A stretch of 64,000 bases of DNA. It comes from Chryseobacterium sp. ISL-6. GTDB lineage: Bacteria > Bacteroidota > Bacteroidia > Flavobacteriales > Weeksellaceae. Below, in pieces: positions 8,650 through 17,614 of the stretch (positions within the stretch are counted from its first letter, which is position 1; every line of letters begins with the position of its first letter). The notes below the pieces were generated by a model. That model was not told where the DNA came from. It ran no database searches and worked only from the letters and a program-made list of their open reading frames with translations. The position numbers and the translations under genes are program-made. The stretch covers positions 671,919 to 735,918 of the forward strand of contig NZ_JAGGPT010000001.1 in NCBI RefSeq assembly GCF_018613715.1, written 5' to 3'.

Positions 8650-9015
8650 ATGAATAATTCAGATTACAACAAAGCGGAAGACGCTGTAAATAACACAGAA
8701 AATTCTTTAAAAAATGCAGCTAACGATGCAAAATGGAAAATCAACGATTTAGCAGATAAAGCTAGGGATTATATTAACGAAAAGAGAAACAACGACCAGG
8801 AAGCTAGCCAGGAAGATTGGTTAGACAGGGTAAAAGCTAATATTTCTGATGCTTGGGAAGATATTAAAGATAAAGCGGGTGATGCATGGGAAAAAACGAA
8901 AGACATTGCCGAAGATGCAAAAGATAAAGCAACGGATGCTGCAAAAGATGTGAAAGATAAGGCGAATGATGCCGCTGAAGATGTAAAAGCAGAATGGAAT
9001 AAAAAAACCAATTAG
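8650..9015 (+). CDS. LEA-like hydrophilic amphipathic-helix repeat protein
   Basis: This 121-residue, highly charged protein has no signal peptide and no membrane segment. From about residue 45 it consists of degenerate 11-residue units of the type D-x-x-K-D-K-A-x-D-A-A/W, such as 'DIKDKAGDAWEKTKDIAEDA' and 'KDKATDAAKDVKDKANDAAE'. This resembles group 3 late-embryogenesis-abundant and YtxH/CsbD-type stress proteins, which are disordered in solution and fold into amphipathic helices on drying or at membranes. A stress-protective role is inferred. An 80-residue open frame on the opposite strand is only a by-product of the repeats. Confidence 0.75.
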   Translation: MNNSDYNKAEDAVNNTENSLKNAANDAKWKINDLADKARDYINEKRNNDQEASQEDWLDRVKANISDAWEDIKDKAGDAWEKTKDIAEDAKDKATDAAKDVKDKANDAAEDVKAEWNKKTN

Positions 9016-9043
9016 AATTTCAGTTATATAAATATTTTCAAAA

Positions 9044-9075
9044 AAAACAGGGTCTTTTTATAAAGGCTCTGTTTT
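9044..9075. terminator. Terminator after the LEA-like gene
   Basis: Arms AAAACAGGGTCTTT and AAAGGCTCTGTTTT (two G-T wobbles) with a 4-nt loop, followed by a T-rich tract. Confidence 0.8.
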
Positions 9076-9103
9076 TTATTATGTTCTGAACACAAATTAT
9101 CGT

Positions 9104-9111
9104 TACATTTG
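9104..9111 (+). promoter_or_regulatory. Putative -7 promoter element (TACATTTG) of fabI
   Basis: Matches TAnnTTTG, 28 nt upstream of the fabI start and directly after the preceding terminator. Confidence 0.5.
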
Positions 9112-9139
9112 TATGTATATTAATAAACATTAAAAAATT

Positions 9140-9949
9140 ATGTCATACGGTTTACTTAAAGGCAAAAAGGGAATTATTTTTGGGGCCCTTAATGAACAAT
9201 CGATCGCATGGAAAGTTGCTGAAAGATGCCATGAAGAAGGTGCTGAATTTATCTTATCTAATGCTCCTATTGCTTTGAGAATGGGAGAACTTAATGGTTT
9301 AGCTGAAAAAACAGGTTCTGAAGTTGTTGGTGCAGATGCTACTTCTATTGAAGATCTTGAAAAGCTTTTTGATACTGCCATCGCAAAATTTGGAAAAATC
9401 GATTTCATCCTTCATTCTATAGGAATGTCCGTAAATGTAAGAAAAGGAAAACATTATACAGAAATGAATTACGATTGGTTAGAAAAAGGCTGGGATATCT
9501 CTTCTGTTTCTTTCCATAAAGTAATGCGTGTGGCTTGGGAAAAAGACTGTATGAATGAGTGGGGAAGTATTTTAGCACTTACTTATATTGCTGCTCAAAG
9601 AACGTTCCCGGATTATAATGATATGTCTGACAACAAAGCTTATTTGGAAAGTATTGCAAGAACTTTCGGAAATTATTGGGGTGAGAGAAAAGTACGTGTA
9701 AACACGGTTTCTCAGTCTCCTACAGTAACTACTGCAGGTAGCGGAGTGAAAGGTTTCGGAGGTTTCCTTGGATATGCTGAAGATATGTCTCCTCTTGGAA
9801 ATGCTACAGCTCTTGAGTGTGCAGATTATTGTGTGACCCTTTTCTCTGATCTTACGAAAAAAGTAACCATGCAGAACCTTTTCCATGATGGAGGTTTCAG
9901 CAGCTCTGGAGTAACTCAGAAGGTAATCAGAAAATATGATGTTGAATAA
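9140..9949 (+). CDS. fabI: Enoyl-[acyl-carrier-protein] reductase (NADH)
   Basis: This 269-residue FabI catalyses the last reduction of each fatty-acid elongation cycle (trans-2-enoyl-ACP to acyl-ACP). The N-terminal 'GLLKGKKGIIFGALNEQSIA' is the divergent Rossmann motif of FabI. The catalytic pair Y-(x)6-K is Y159/K166 ('YNDMSDNK'). 'RVNTVSQSPTVTTAGSGVKGF' corresponds to the substrate-binding loop, and 'GVTQKVIRKYDVE' ends the protein. It appears monocistronic, with its own promoter motif and a strong terminator. FabI is the usual triclosan target. Call is firm. Confidence 0.95.
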   Translation: MSYGLLKGKKGIIFGALNEQSIAWKVAERCHEEGAEFILSNAPIALRMGELNGLAEKTGSEVVGADATSIEDLEKLFDTAIAKFGKIDFILHSIGMSVNVRKGKHYTEMNYDWLEKGWDISSVSFHKVMRVAWEKDCMNEWGSILALTYIAAQRTFPDYNDMSDNKAYLESIARTFGNYWGERKVRVNTVSQSPTVTTAGSGVKGFGGFLGYAEDMSPLGNATALECADYCVTLFSDLTKKVTMQNLFHDGGFSSSGVTQKVIRKYDVE

Positions 9950-9979
9950 TTTGTTTAACAAACTTTCAATGATAAAAAT

Positions 9980-10009
9980 AAATAGGCTGTCTCTAGAGAC
10001 AGCCTATTT
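9980..10009. terminator. Perfect-palindrome bidirectional terminator between fabI and the glucan PUL
   Basis: A 30-nt perfect palindrome (AAATAGGCTGTCTC arm) flanked by A/T runs. It serves fabI on the plus strand and the converging PUL transcript on the minus strand. Confidence 0.85.
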
Positions 10010-10036
10010 TAATAAAAAAATATTAATATGAAGTGT

Positions 10037-11476
10037 TTATAAAATTACAGTCTGTATAGAATGTGCAGGCGCTGAAAGTTTGGCCGCCATTCCTTCAATC
10101 CAAAGATGAGTATCTATATCATCATCCGAATTATTCATAATTACAGTCACAAGTTCTCCATTTTCATTCATAAATGAAGTAGAAATTAAACCTGATGTAT
10201 TTGTAGAGCTTCCAACTCTTTGAGCGTTAGGTTTTATATATTTTGAAACATGCCCAACATAATAGTATTCATAAGTATAATGTACCTCTCCTGTTTTTGT
10301 GTCGGCAATGATTGGTGCAAAACATAAATTTCCAACATGATTGGGACCTCCTGTTTCATCCAGAAGTACATTCCAGTCCGTCCATAAAGAAGTTCCACGA
10401 TTAAAATCGTTGATCATATTTTTACCATACAGCTCCCCTAAACTGACATCATTGATCCTTGACATATTAAATACCTCTTTACATCCTTCTGTAAAAGCCA
10501 GGAATTTATCTGGAAATGCCCTATGTGTTTCTCCAACATTATCAAATAACTGTGTTTTGTTGTGCCACGTTTCATACCAGTGATAGGCAATACCAGATGT
10601 ATATTTTGAAACTTCAGGATCACCTAATGTCGTGGTTGCCCTTTGAAAGATCAAATCTCTATTATGATCCCAGATCATTACTTTTTTATCTTTATATCCA
10701 TTCTTCCACAAGGTTGGACCAAGATTATTTTTCAAAAATGCACCTTCCTCCTCCGCAGTATAAAGGCAGGACTCCCATTTTTGTTTTGCCATTGCCTCAT
10801 TCTGAACCGTTAATCCCCAGATCTTCATCCCTCTTTTTTCATATTCCTTAATAAACTTGATATAATAATCTGCCCAGGTCTGATAATATTGATTTTCCAG
10901 CCTTCCACCGTTCAGCATATCTTTATTAGATTTCATCCACGCTGGTGGGCTCCATGGCGAAAAATAAAGCTTAAATTGATTTCCTATAGATTTTTGAGCC
11001 TCCTGAATCATTGGGATCTTATACTTTTCATCATGGGCAACCGAAAACGACTTTAATGACGCGTCATTATCATCTACATAAGTATAAGAATCACTTGAAA
11101 AATCACAGGAATTCATATTGGTTCGAACTATGGTATATCCTAAACCATTCTTCCCATAATAAGCTTCGATAATTTCCTTCTGTTTGTCCTTCGGTAATTT
11201 ATAAAAAGTTTCTGCTGCAGCATCTGTAATTGCTCCACCAATTCCTATTAATTTCTGATATTTAAAATCCGGATCAACGAAAATACAGGCTTCATTTTCT
11301 TTAGGCTGATCAAATTTTTCAAATTTTACCATTCCTTTGTCAACCATTTTCTCATTGGTTTTAGAATTGGTAACAATAACTTTTGCTGATTTTCCGGCAT
11401 TTTTCTTCCAGTAGTTTTGTGCATGAGCATTACAAGCCATCCCTATAACAAAACAACTTACGATTAGTTTTTTCAT
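10037..11476 (-). CDS. Glycoside hydrolase family 30 enzyme (last gene of glucan PUL)
   Basis: This 479-residue exported protein has a signal peptide ending near 'NAHAQ', followed by a (beta/alpha)8 barrel and a short beta-sandwich, as in GH30. The acid/base is E227 in 'LTVQNEAMA'; the nucleophile is E330 in 'FLAFTEGCKE'. 'YFSPWSPPAWMKSNKDMLNGG' is a conserved substrate-site segment. GH30 covers beta-glucosylceramidase, beta-1,6-glucanase and others; beside GH16 and GH3 a beta-1,6-glucan or branch-cleaving role is most likely. It is the promoter-distal gene of the susC operon. The second GH30 of this locus (14635-16065) is clearly divergent in sequence, so the two probably act on different linkages or chain lengths. 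Confidence 0.88.
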   Translation of the reverse strand: MKKLIVSCFVIGMACNAHAQNYWKKNAGKSAKVIVTNSKTNEKMVDKGMVKFEKFDQPKENEACIFVDPDFKYQKLIGIGGAITDAAAETFYKLPKDKQKEIIEAYYGKNGLGYTIVRTNMNSCDFSSDSYTYVDDNDASLKSFSVAHDEKYKIPMIQEAQKSIGNQFKLYFSPWSPPAWMKSNKDMLNGGRLENQYYQTWADYYIKFIKEYEKRGMKIWGLTVQNEAMAKQKWESCLYTAEEEGAFLKNNLGPTLWKNGYKDKKVMIWDHNRDLIFQRATTTLGDPEVSKYTSGIAYHWYETWHNKTQLFDNVGETHRAFPDKFLAFTEGCKEVFNMSRINDVSLGELYGKNMINDFNRGTSLWTDWNVLLDETGGPNHVGNLCFAPIIADTKTGEVHYTYEYYYVGHVSKYIKPNAQRVGSSTNTSGLISTSFMNENGELVTVIMNNSDDDIDTHLWIEGMAAKLSAPAHSIQTVIL

Positions 11477-11515
11477 TGTATTACTTCCTGTTTTATGGAG
11501 GTTTTATTCCCTTCA

Positions 11516-12328
11516 TTATTTATTCTGATAAACCCGTACATAGTCTATATAATATTTTTGTGGAAAAATGGAATCATCTATTCCTTCCTTTCCACCCCAA
11601 AATCCGCCAACAGCCAGATTTAAAATGATAAAATAAGGCTGATCAAAAGGCCATGCTTCATAGTTTTTTTCTTTATTCTCATACGTGAAGAACTTTTTAT
11701 CATCAATGTAAACATCTATTTTCTCTGGTGTCCAATCTGCTTTATATACATGGTACCGATCACTTGCATCACTGATGATTAAAGTATCTGTTTTCTGTGT
11801 TCCCTGAATATGGTTATATTTTTTGGTGTGTACGGAAGCATGGATATATCCGGGATTAAACCCAACATGCTCCATAATATCCAGCTCGCCATCATCAGGC
11901 CATTTCTTCATATCTTCACTCATCATCCAGATGGCAGGCCATGTTCCACGTCCTTTCGGTAATTTTGCCCTTACCTCAATTGTTCCATACTGAAAAGAAA
12001 ATTTTCCCTTGGTTAAAAGCCTTGCTGAAGTATATTTATTTTTCTCCCAGTTTTCCTTTCTCGCTTCAATGATTAAATTCCCATTTTCCATCCTTACATT
12101 TTCCAGACGTTCTTTAGTATAAAACTGGGCTTCTTTATTTCCATAACCATCTCCGCCAACATCATAATTCCATTTTGAAGAATCTGGCAATCCTTTCCCA
12201 TTAAATTCATCACTCCAGATTAGATTTCTATTGGAATCAGATTTCTGAGCTGTGCAGTTTGATATAGAAAGAGATAAAATCCCCCCTGTTATTAATAAAT
12301 AAAAATGTCTTCGGATATTAATTTTCAT
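11516..12328 (-). CDS. GH16 endo-beta-1,3-glucanase (laminarinase-like) lipoprotein
   Basis: The 270-residue protein has a hydrophobic leader ending in a cysteine at residue 25 ('SLSISNC'), a probable lipobox. The GH16 domain covers residues about 35-270. The catalytic motif is E148-x-D150-x-x-E153 ('GELDIMEHVG'); the four-residue spacing with the extra methionine is the bulged form typical of laminarinases. Other marks are 'LIWSDEFNGKGLPDSSKW', 'YGTIEVRAKLPKGRGTWPAI' and 'YFIILNLAVGG'. It should cut internal beta-1,3 bonds and feed the GH3 and GH30 enzymes. Lipidation suggests membrane anchoring, possibly at the surface. The gap to the neighbouring genes is 39-77 nt, so operonic. Confidence 0.9.
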   Translation of the reverse strand: MKINIRRHFYLLITGGILSLSISNCTAQKSDSNRNLIWSDEFNGKGLPDSSKWNYDVGGDGYGNKEAQFYTKERLENVRMENGNLIIEARKENWEKNKYTSARLLTKGKFSFQYGTIEVRAKLPKGRGTWPAIWMMSEDMKKWPDDGELDIMEHVGFNPGYIHASVHTKKYNHIQGTQKTDTLIISDASDRYHVYKADWTPEKIDVYIDDKKFFTYENKEKNYEAWPFDQPYFIILNLAVGGFWGGKEGIDDSIFPQKYYIDYVRVYQNK

Positions 12329-12405
12329 ACAATATGGTGGTTTAGTGAACCGGCAATTATTCCGTTTTATTAAAAGCGGGTTAAAACCCGCTCCTCTTGA
12401 TCTAA

Positions 12406-14628
12406 TTACTTAATCCAATTAATTTTTTTTGTCTGAACATCCTGAGAATTGGTTCCTACCATAATTTCAAACTCTCCACCTTCCCAATCATAATTTAATT
12501 GGTCATCATAGAATTTCAAATTTTCTGGAGTTAGTGTAAAGTTTACTGTTTTAGTTTCTCCTTTTTTCAGAAGTATTTTTTGGAAACCTTTTAATTCTTT
12601 TACAGGTCTTACCACTTTTCCGAATAAGTCTCTGATATATAACTGCACTACTTCTTCACCGTCATAATTTCCGTTGTTAGAAACATTCACTTTAATATTT
12701 AAAGCTTGATTTCCTTTTAGACTTGTTGAGCTTAGCGTCATATCAGAATATTTAAACTGAGTATAACTTAATCCATATCCAAAAGGAAATTTAGGATCGT
12801 TATCTAGATCGATATAAGCAGAAACATAACTTCGTTCTTTATTCGTTTTTGCGGGTCTTCCTGTATTATAATGATTATAGTAAACAGGAATCTGACCTTC
12901 GGTTCTTGGAAAAGTCATGGGAAGTTTACCTCCCGGATTTACAGTTCCAAAAAGAACATCAGCTATTGAGTTTCCTGCTTCCGTTCCTAGCCACCAAGTA
13001 TACAGAATCGCAGGAATATTATCCGCTGCCCAATCAAAGACGAGAGGTCTGCCCGCGTTGATCATCAATACAATAGGTTTTCCGGTTTTTGCAATTTCTT
13101 TTAACAGTTCTTCCTGAGCACCAGAAAAATGGATATTACTCCGGCTTTTCGCTTCCCCACTCATTGCATGTCCTTCCCCTAAAGTCATAATAACAACATC
13201 AGCTTTCTTTGCCGTTTCTACTGCTTCAGCAAACATTGATTTATCCTGATCATCAGCATTACAACCTTTAGCATATAATAAAGTTGAATTTTTATCCAAC
13301 TGATTCTTAATTCCGTCAAACTGAGAAATGATCCTTTGGTTGTCATCTTTAAAAGCAACAGACCAGAATCCATGATTGGCTACCGTTTCTTTTCCAAAAG
13401 GTCCTATTAAAGCTACTGTCTTCGTAGATTTTGAAAGTGGTAAAATATCATTTTGATTTTTTAAAAGAACAATACTTTTTGACCCGAATTCCCTTCCGAA
13501 TTTTCTGTTCTCCAAGTTATTGGTCTGCTCTTTTTCTCTTTTCTCATTACTGAATCTATAAGGATCATCAAATAATCCCATTTCAAACTTTTTGATTAAA
13601 ATTCGTCTTGCCGCATCGTCAATGAATTTTGGATCTACTTTTCCTTCTTTAACCAGTTTTGGAAGTTCCGTCATATAAACGTGACTTTCCATATCCATAT
13701 CACTTCCTGCCAAAATAGCTTTTTCAGCGGCTTCCGCTTTATCTTTCGTATAACCATGGTTAACCATTTCACCAATGCTTCCCCAATCTGAAACCACAAA
13801 ACCATTGTAGTTCCACTTTCCTTTTAACAAGTCTCTAAGAATGTATTTATTAGCAGTCGCGGGAACCCCATTAATATCATTAAAAGAATTCATGAATGTT
13901 GCAACGCCTGCTTCTGCCGCAGCTTTGAAAGGAGGTAAATAGGTTTCATTCAGTTGTCTGAGGCTCATATCTACAGAATTATAGTCTCTTCCACCTACTG
14001 CTGCGCCATACGCCGCAAAATGTTTCGCACAAGCCATTATTGCATCGAGGTTTCCAAGACCTTTTCCCTGGAATCCTTTAATCCTTGCCAAACCGATCAG
14101 TGTTCCTAAGTAAGTATCTTCACCAGAGCCTTCCATTACTCTCCCCCATCTTGGATCCCTGGCAATATCTACCATTGGAGCAAAAGTCCAGTGAATTCCA
14201 TATGCTGAAGCTTCCGTAGCAGCTATTCTTTCAGATTTTTCAATTAATGCTAAATCCCAGCTTGCTGCCTGTCCAAGATTAACAGGAAAGGTGGTTCGGT
14301 ATCCGTGAATAACATCCTGTCCAAATAATAACGGTATTTTTAATCTTGATTCTAAAGCTAATTTTTGAAAAGATTTTGTTTCTTCTACGCCAGCTACATT
14401 TAGCATAGAGCCCACTTTACCTTTTTTTATTTCTTCAAGAACGGTTGCTGAATTGGAATTCTGGGGTCCTGTAGCATATGCAAAGCCACTGTATTGCATC
14501 AATTGTCCCACTTTTTCTTCCAATGTCATTTTAGACAAAAGATCAGAAACTTTTTGATCAATTGTCTTTTGTCCGTATGTATTCAATCCAAATGCTGCAA
14601 ATGCTAATAAGAAATAAGCTTTTTTCAT
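12406..14628 (-). CDS. bglX: GH3 beta-glucosidase
   Basis: This 740-residue exported enzyme (signal peptide MKKAYFLLAFAAFGLNTYGQ) has BglX architecture. The N-terminal GH3 barrel carries the nucleophile D281 ('FVVSDWGSIGEM'). The GH3 C-terminal alpha/beta domain ('LLKNQNDILPLSKS' onwards) and a fibronectin III-like domain (residues about 640-730) follow. Substrate-site residues 'DPRWGRVMEGSGEDTYLG' and 'CAKHFAAYGAAVGGRDYN' are intact. It releases glucose from beta-gluco-oligosaccharides in the periplasm. It sits between the GH30 and GH16 genes in the PUL, 6 nt after the upstream GH30 stop. Call is firm; linkage preference is inferred. Confidence 0.92.
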   Translation of the reverse strand: MKKAYFLLAFAAFGLNTYGQKTIDQKVSDLLSKMTLEEKVGQLMQYSGFAYATGPQNSNSATVLEEIKKGKVGSMLNVAGVEETKSFQKLALESRLKIPLLFGQDVIHGYRTTFPVNLGQAASWDLALIEKSERIAATEASAYGIHWTFAPMVDIARDPRWGRVMEGSGEDTYLGTLIGLARIKGFQGKGLGNLDAIMACAKHFAAYGAAVGGRDYNSVDMSLRQLNETYLPPFKAAAEAGVATFMNSFNDINGVPATANKYILRDLLKGKWNYNGFVVSDWGSIGEMVNHGYTKDKAEAAEKAILAGSDMDMESHVYMTELPKLVKEGKVDPKFIDDAARRILIKKFEMGLFDDPYRFSNEKREKEQTNNLENRKFGREFGSKSIVLLKNQNDILPLSKSTKTVALIGPFGKETVANHGFWSVAFKDDNQRIISQFDGIKNQLDKNSTLLYAKGCNADDQDKSMFAEAVETAKKADVVIMTLGEGHAMSGEAKSRSNIHFSGAQEELLKEIAKTGKPIVLMINAGRPLVFDWAADNIPAILYTWWLGTEAGNSIADVLFGTVNPGGKLPMTFPRTEGQIPVYYNHYNTGRPAKTNKERSYVSAYIDLDNDPKFPFGYGLSYTQFKYSDMTLSSTSLKGNQALNIKVNVSNNGNYDGEEVVQLYIRDLFGKVVRPVKELKGFQKILLKKGETKTVNFTLTPENLKFYDDQLNYDWEGGEFEIMVGTNSQDVQTKKINWIK

Positions 14629-14634
14629 AATTAA

Positions 14635-16065
14635 TTAGAAAATATAGGTTGCTACAGAATTTCCTGATATACTTACAGGAGCTGTTTTCTGGTTATACTT
14701 AAGAGTAAAGACCTCTTCCGTTTTACTGTTGTTCTGTACTATTAAAACAGTTTTTCCCTTTGGAGTTTTAAAAGCTACAGAAGATAGATTGTTTGTTTGA
14801 GAAGAACCAATTCGCTGCGAGTTAGCAGGAATAAATTTTGCTGCATGTGCAACAATATAATAAGAAACATTTCTGGTGAAATTTTCCTTGTCAGAAATAG
14901 TAATCGCTCCTTTGCACTCCGTACAACCACCATCAGTATGAGGTTTATACTGTGGATCATTAGCCAAATTCCATTCTAAAGCTATTTTACTCCAATTTCT
15001 CATGGAACCAATGATCACATTTTTAGTATGCCAATTAAGATCTTCATTAAAGTTGCTTTTAGCTCCTGTCCACTGCTCTGTAAAATAAAGATTTTTATTT
15101 GGATACGCATTATGAACGGTACTTAATGCAGAAATGTCTCCTTCATATAAATGAAATGCAGAACCATCAACATATTTATAAGCTTCAGGATCGCTTAAAA
15201 TATTGGTAGCATATTCTGGTTTGTTACAATTGTGATCATATACGACAATTTTAGTTTTAATCTCATTAGATTGGAAAACCGGACCTAAATGATTTTTAAT
15301 AAAATCTTTTTGCTGATCAGAGGTCATATACAAACTTGGATTATTTCCCGGATGCAGCGGTTCATTCTGAGGTGTAATAGCATCAATATTAATACCCTCT
15401 TTTTTCATTCCCTGAATATATTTCACAAAATAATTCGCATATACCCCGTAATATTCAGGTTTTAGACTTCCTCCTTTTGACTTTCCATTATCTTTCATCC
15501 AAACCGGAGCAGACCATGGAGCAGAAATAATCTTAATCTTCGGATTGATCGCTAAAATCTCTTTTAACATAGCAATCAGATCTTTATCTCTTGCTAAACT
15601 GAAATGTTCCAGTGAAATATCTGTTTTTCCTTCAGGTAGGTCATCATAAGAGAATACCTCGCCATCAAGATCAGAGGCTCCTACACTTAATCTAAGGTAG
15701 CTGACAGAAATTGAGTTTGTATTATTTCCAAAAAGTTCATTTAATAAAGCTTTTCTTTTTGCTTCTGAAAGTCTATTAATTACTTCCACACTTCCCCCTG
15801 TCAATGTATATCCGAAACCATCAATATATTGAAACTTTTGAGTATCGTCAATTTCAATATTCTGACCGTTATCAGGATTGTTCGTAAAATTGATTGAAGG
15901 TTGCTGCTGTAATTTTATGCTCTCATCACCTTTGGTAAGCCATACCTGAACTTCGTTCCTATTATTTGCTGAACTCGACTTACACGCTGATAAAGATAAA
16001 AGTACCACACCACAAAGTGGTGCGATACTTCTAAAAAAGAAACTATATAAACTGTGAAACTTCAT
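14635..16065 (-). CDS. Glycoside hydrolase family 30 lipoprotein (first enzyme of glucan PUL)
   Basis: A 476-residue lipoprotein with lipobox 'LLSLSAC' (C28). The GH30 barrel and side beta-domain are complete: acid/base E235 in 'ITPQNEPLHPG', nucleophile E330 in 'LYFTEQWTG', and substrate-site 'SAPWSAPVWMKDNGKSKGG'. This N-E-P form is the one seen in Bacteroidota GH30 enzymes of beta-1,6-glucan loci. Position right after susD (2-nt gap) suggests a surface endo-enzyme that makes oligosaccharides for import. Linkage specificity (beta-1,6 most likely) is inference from family and neighbours. Confidence 0.9.
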   Translation of the reverse strand: MKFHSLYSFFFRSIAPLCGVVLLSLSACKSSSANNRNEVQVWLTKGDESIKLQQQPSINFTNNPDNGQNIEIDDTQKFQYIDGFGYTLTGGSVEVINRLSEAKRKALLNELFGNNTNSISVSYLRLSVGASDLDGEVFSYDDLPEGKTDISLEHFSLARDKDLIAMLKEILAINPKIKIISAPWSAPVWMKDNGKSKGGSLKPEYYGVYANYFVKYIQGMKKEGINIDAITPQNEPLHPGNNPSLYMTSDQQKDFIKNHLGPVFQSNEIKTKIVVYDHNCNKPEYATNILSDPEAYKYVDGSAFHLYEGDISALSTVHNAYPNKNLYFTEQWTGAKSNFNEDLNWHTKNVIIGSMRNWSKIALEWNLANDPQYKPHTDGGCTECKGAITISDKENFTRNVSYYIVAHAAKFIPANSQRIGSSQTNNLSSVAFKTPKGKTVLIVQNNSKTEEVFTLKYNQKTAPVSISGNSVATYIF

Positions 16066-16067
16066 TT

Positions 16068-17603
16068 TTAATAGCCAGGGTTTTGTTTTAAAGCAGTATT
16101 TACTAATTCGTTGAAAGGAATTGGTAAAATTTCATTCTTACCTGCTACAAATCCTCTTGCCCCTAATTTAGCCGGAGCATCGCCCCATCTTACCAGGTCA
16201 AACCATCTGTGACCTTCTCCTGCCAATTCTCTTCTTCTTTCATCTTTAATCGCCTGCATAGAAACCGGAACTGAACCTAATCCTACTCTCGATCTTACCG
16301 CATCCAGTAATGCCTGAGCTCTTGCTCCCGCACCACCTAGTGCTTCTGCTTCCATCAAGTAAGTATCAGCCAATCTTATAGCAATATAGTTTTGACGGAA
16401 GTTTAATTCAGTAGGACCTGGCAAATTACTTTTATCTGCATTTCTTGGTGCATATTTGTTTAAGAAATATCCAGTGTCTTTAAAGCCTGGAGAATAAGTA
16501 ATCTTACCTTCTTGTTTTAATTTTTTACAATTAAGTACTGTAGCGTCTAAACGAGGATCTCCCTGCATGAAATTAAAAAGATCATCCGTCATTGGATTAA
16601 AGCCCCAACTTGCATAAATATCGGGCGCGTCATTATTAGGTACTGTCGTACGGCCATAAGATATAATACCAAGCATCACATTAATTGAATTTCCTTCATC
16701 TTTTCCGGAACCCCAAAATGGCCAATCCGCATTACTTTTATTAGTATGCATTACTTCAAGAATGGACTCTGTGGTAAATTTATTATCTACTTTCCACAGA
16801 TCTGCAAAGTTACTAACTAACTTATAACCATACTGGCTGGTTTGCCCTGGTGTACCGTTCACCATTTCAAACTGAGCAGCAGCTTCGGTATTCTTTTTAT
16901 CATATAGATAAATCTTTCCTAAAATAGCATGAGCAGTACCTTGCGTAATTCTTCCTTTTTCAGATGCTCCAGAAGCTACCATCATAAGATCTGGAAGTGC
17001 AGAAACAATATCACCTTCTATTTGGGTATATACTTTTGCCGGATCTTCTTGTGGAATATTGTAATAATCATCTGTAGCTAAAACAGGCTTTAAAATAAGC
17101 GGAATATTTTTGAACATTTTTAACAATTCAAAATAATACAGTGACCTTAAAACTTTAGCTTCAGCAATAAATCTCTTTCTTGTCTGTTCATTCATATTTG
17201 CATTAGGGATTCTTTCTAATAGAAGATTTGCACTTGCAATTCCCTGATAGTAATTTTTCCAGTAACTAGCAGGCATGATAATCGGATTAATGGTATAATT
17301 CGAGAACCCCTGGATTCCTGCACCATCTGAAGAATTTCCACCTCCTGAATAGAAATCATCAGAAGCACCATTAAAGAAGGTTACCATATTTTCAAATCCT
17401 CCAGAATATTTTCTCAACATATCGTATGTTGCTACCAATCCTGTAAAAGACTGTTCTTCATTTTGAAAGTAATTACTTGCATCAAAAGTACCTGTATTCT
17501 TTACATTCTCAAGATCACCTTTATCACAAGATACAGCTCCAAAACTAATACCTGCTAATAATAAAACAGATAAACTTTTATATATTAATCTTTTATTTTT
17601 CAT
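16068..17603 (-). CDS. SusD/RagB-family nutrient-binding outer-membrane lipoprotein
   Basis: This 511-residue protein has a lipobox 'GISFGAVSC' (C26) and SusD features: 'NYFQNEEQSFTGLVATYDML', the TPR-bearing 'EAKVLRSLYYFELLKMFKNIPL', and 'RLADTYLMEAEALGGAGARA' towards the end. The C-terminal 'AIKDERRRELAGEGHRWFDLVRWG' is the hallmark of the family. SusD-like proteins cap the SusC porin and bind glycans at the cell surface. It is encoded 11 nt after susC. The ligand is inferred to be beta-glucan oligosaccharide from the GH16, GH30 and GH3 genes that follow. Confidence 0.93.
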   Translation of the reverse strand: MKNKRLIYKSLSVLLLAGISFGAVSCDKGDLENVKNTGTFDASNYFQNEEQSFTGLVATYDMLRKYSGGFENMVTFFNGASDDFYSGGGNSSDGAGIQGFSNYTINPIIMPASYWKNYYQGIASANLLLERIPNANMNEQTRKRFIAEAKVLRSLYYFELLKMFKNIPLILKPVLATDDYYNIPQEDPAKVYTQIEGDIVSALPDLMMVASGASEKGRITQGTAHAILGKIYLYDKKNTEAAAQFEMVNGTPGQTSQYGYKLVSNFADLWKVDNKFTTESILEVMHTNKSNADWPFWGSGKDEGNSINVMLGIISYGRTTVPNNDAPDIYASWGFNPMTDDLFNFMQGDPRLDATVLNCKKLKQEGKITYSPGFKDTGYFLNKYAPRNADKSNLPGPTELNFRQNYIAIRLADTYLMEAEALGGAGARAQALLDAVRSRVGLGSVPVSMQAIKDERRRELAGEGHRWFDLVRWGDAPAKLGARGFVAGKNEILPIPFNELVNTALKQNPGY

Positions 17604-17614
17604 TTTTTCTTTAA

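Noticed and set aside
8769..9011. 80-residue open frame opposite the LEA-like gene
   Set aside because: It mirrors the repetitive codons of the sense gene, has no leader or motif, and is a by-product of the repeats.
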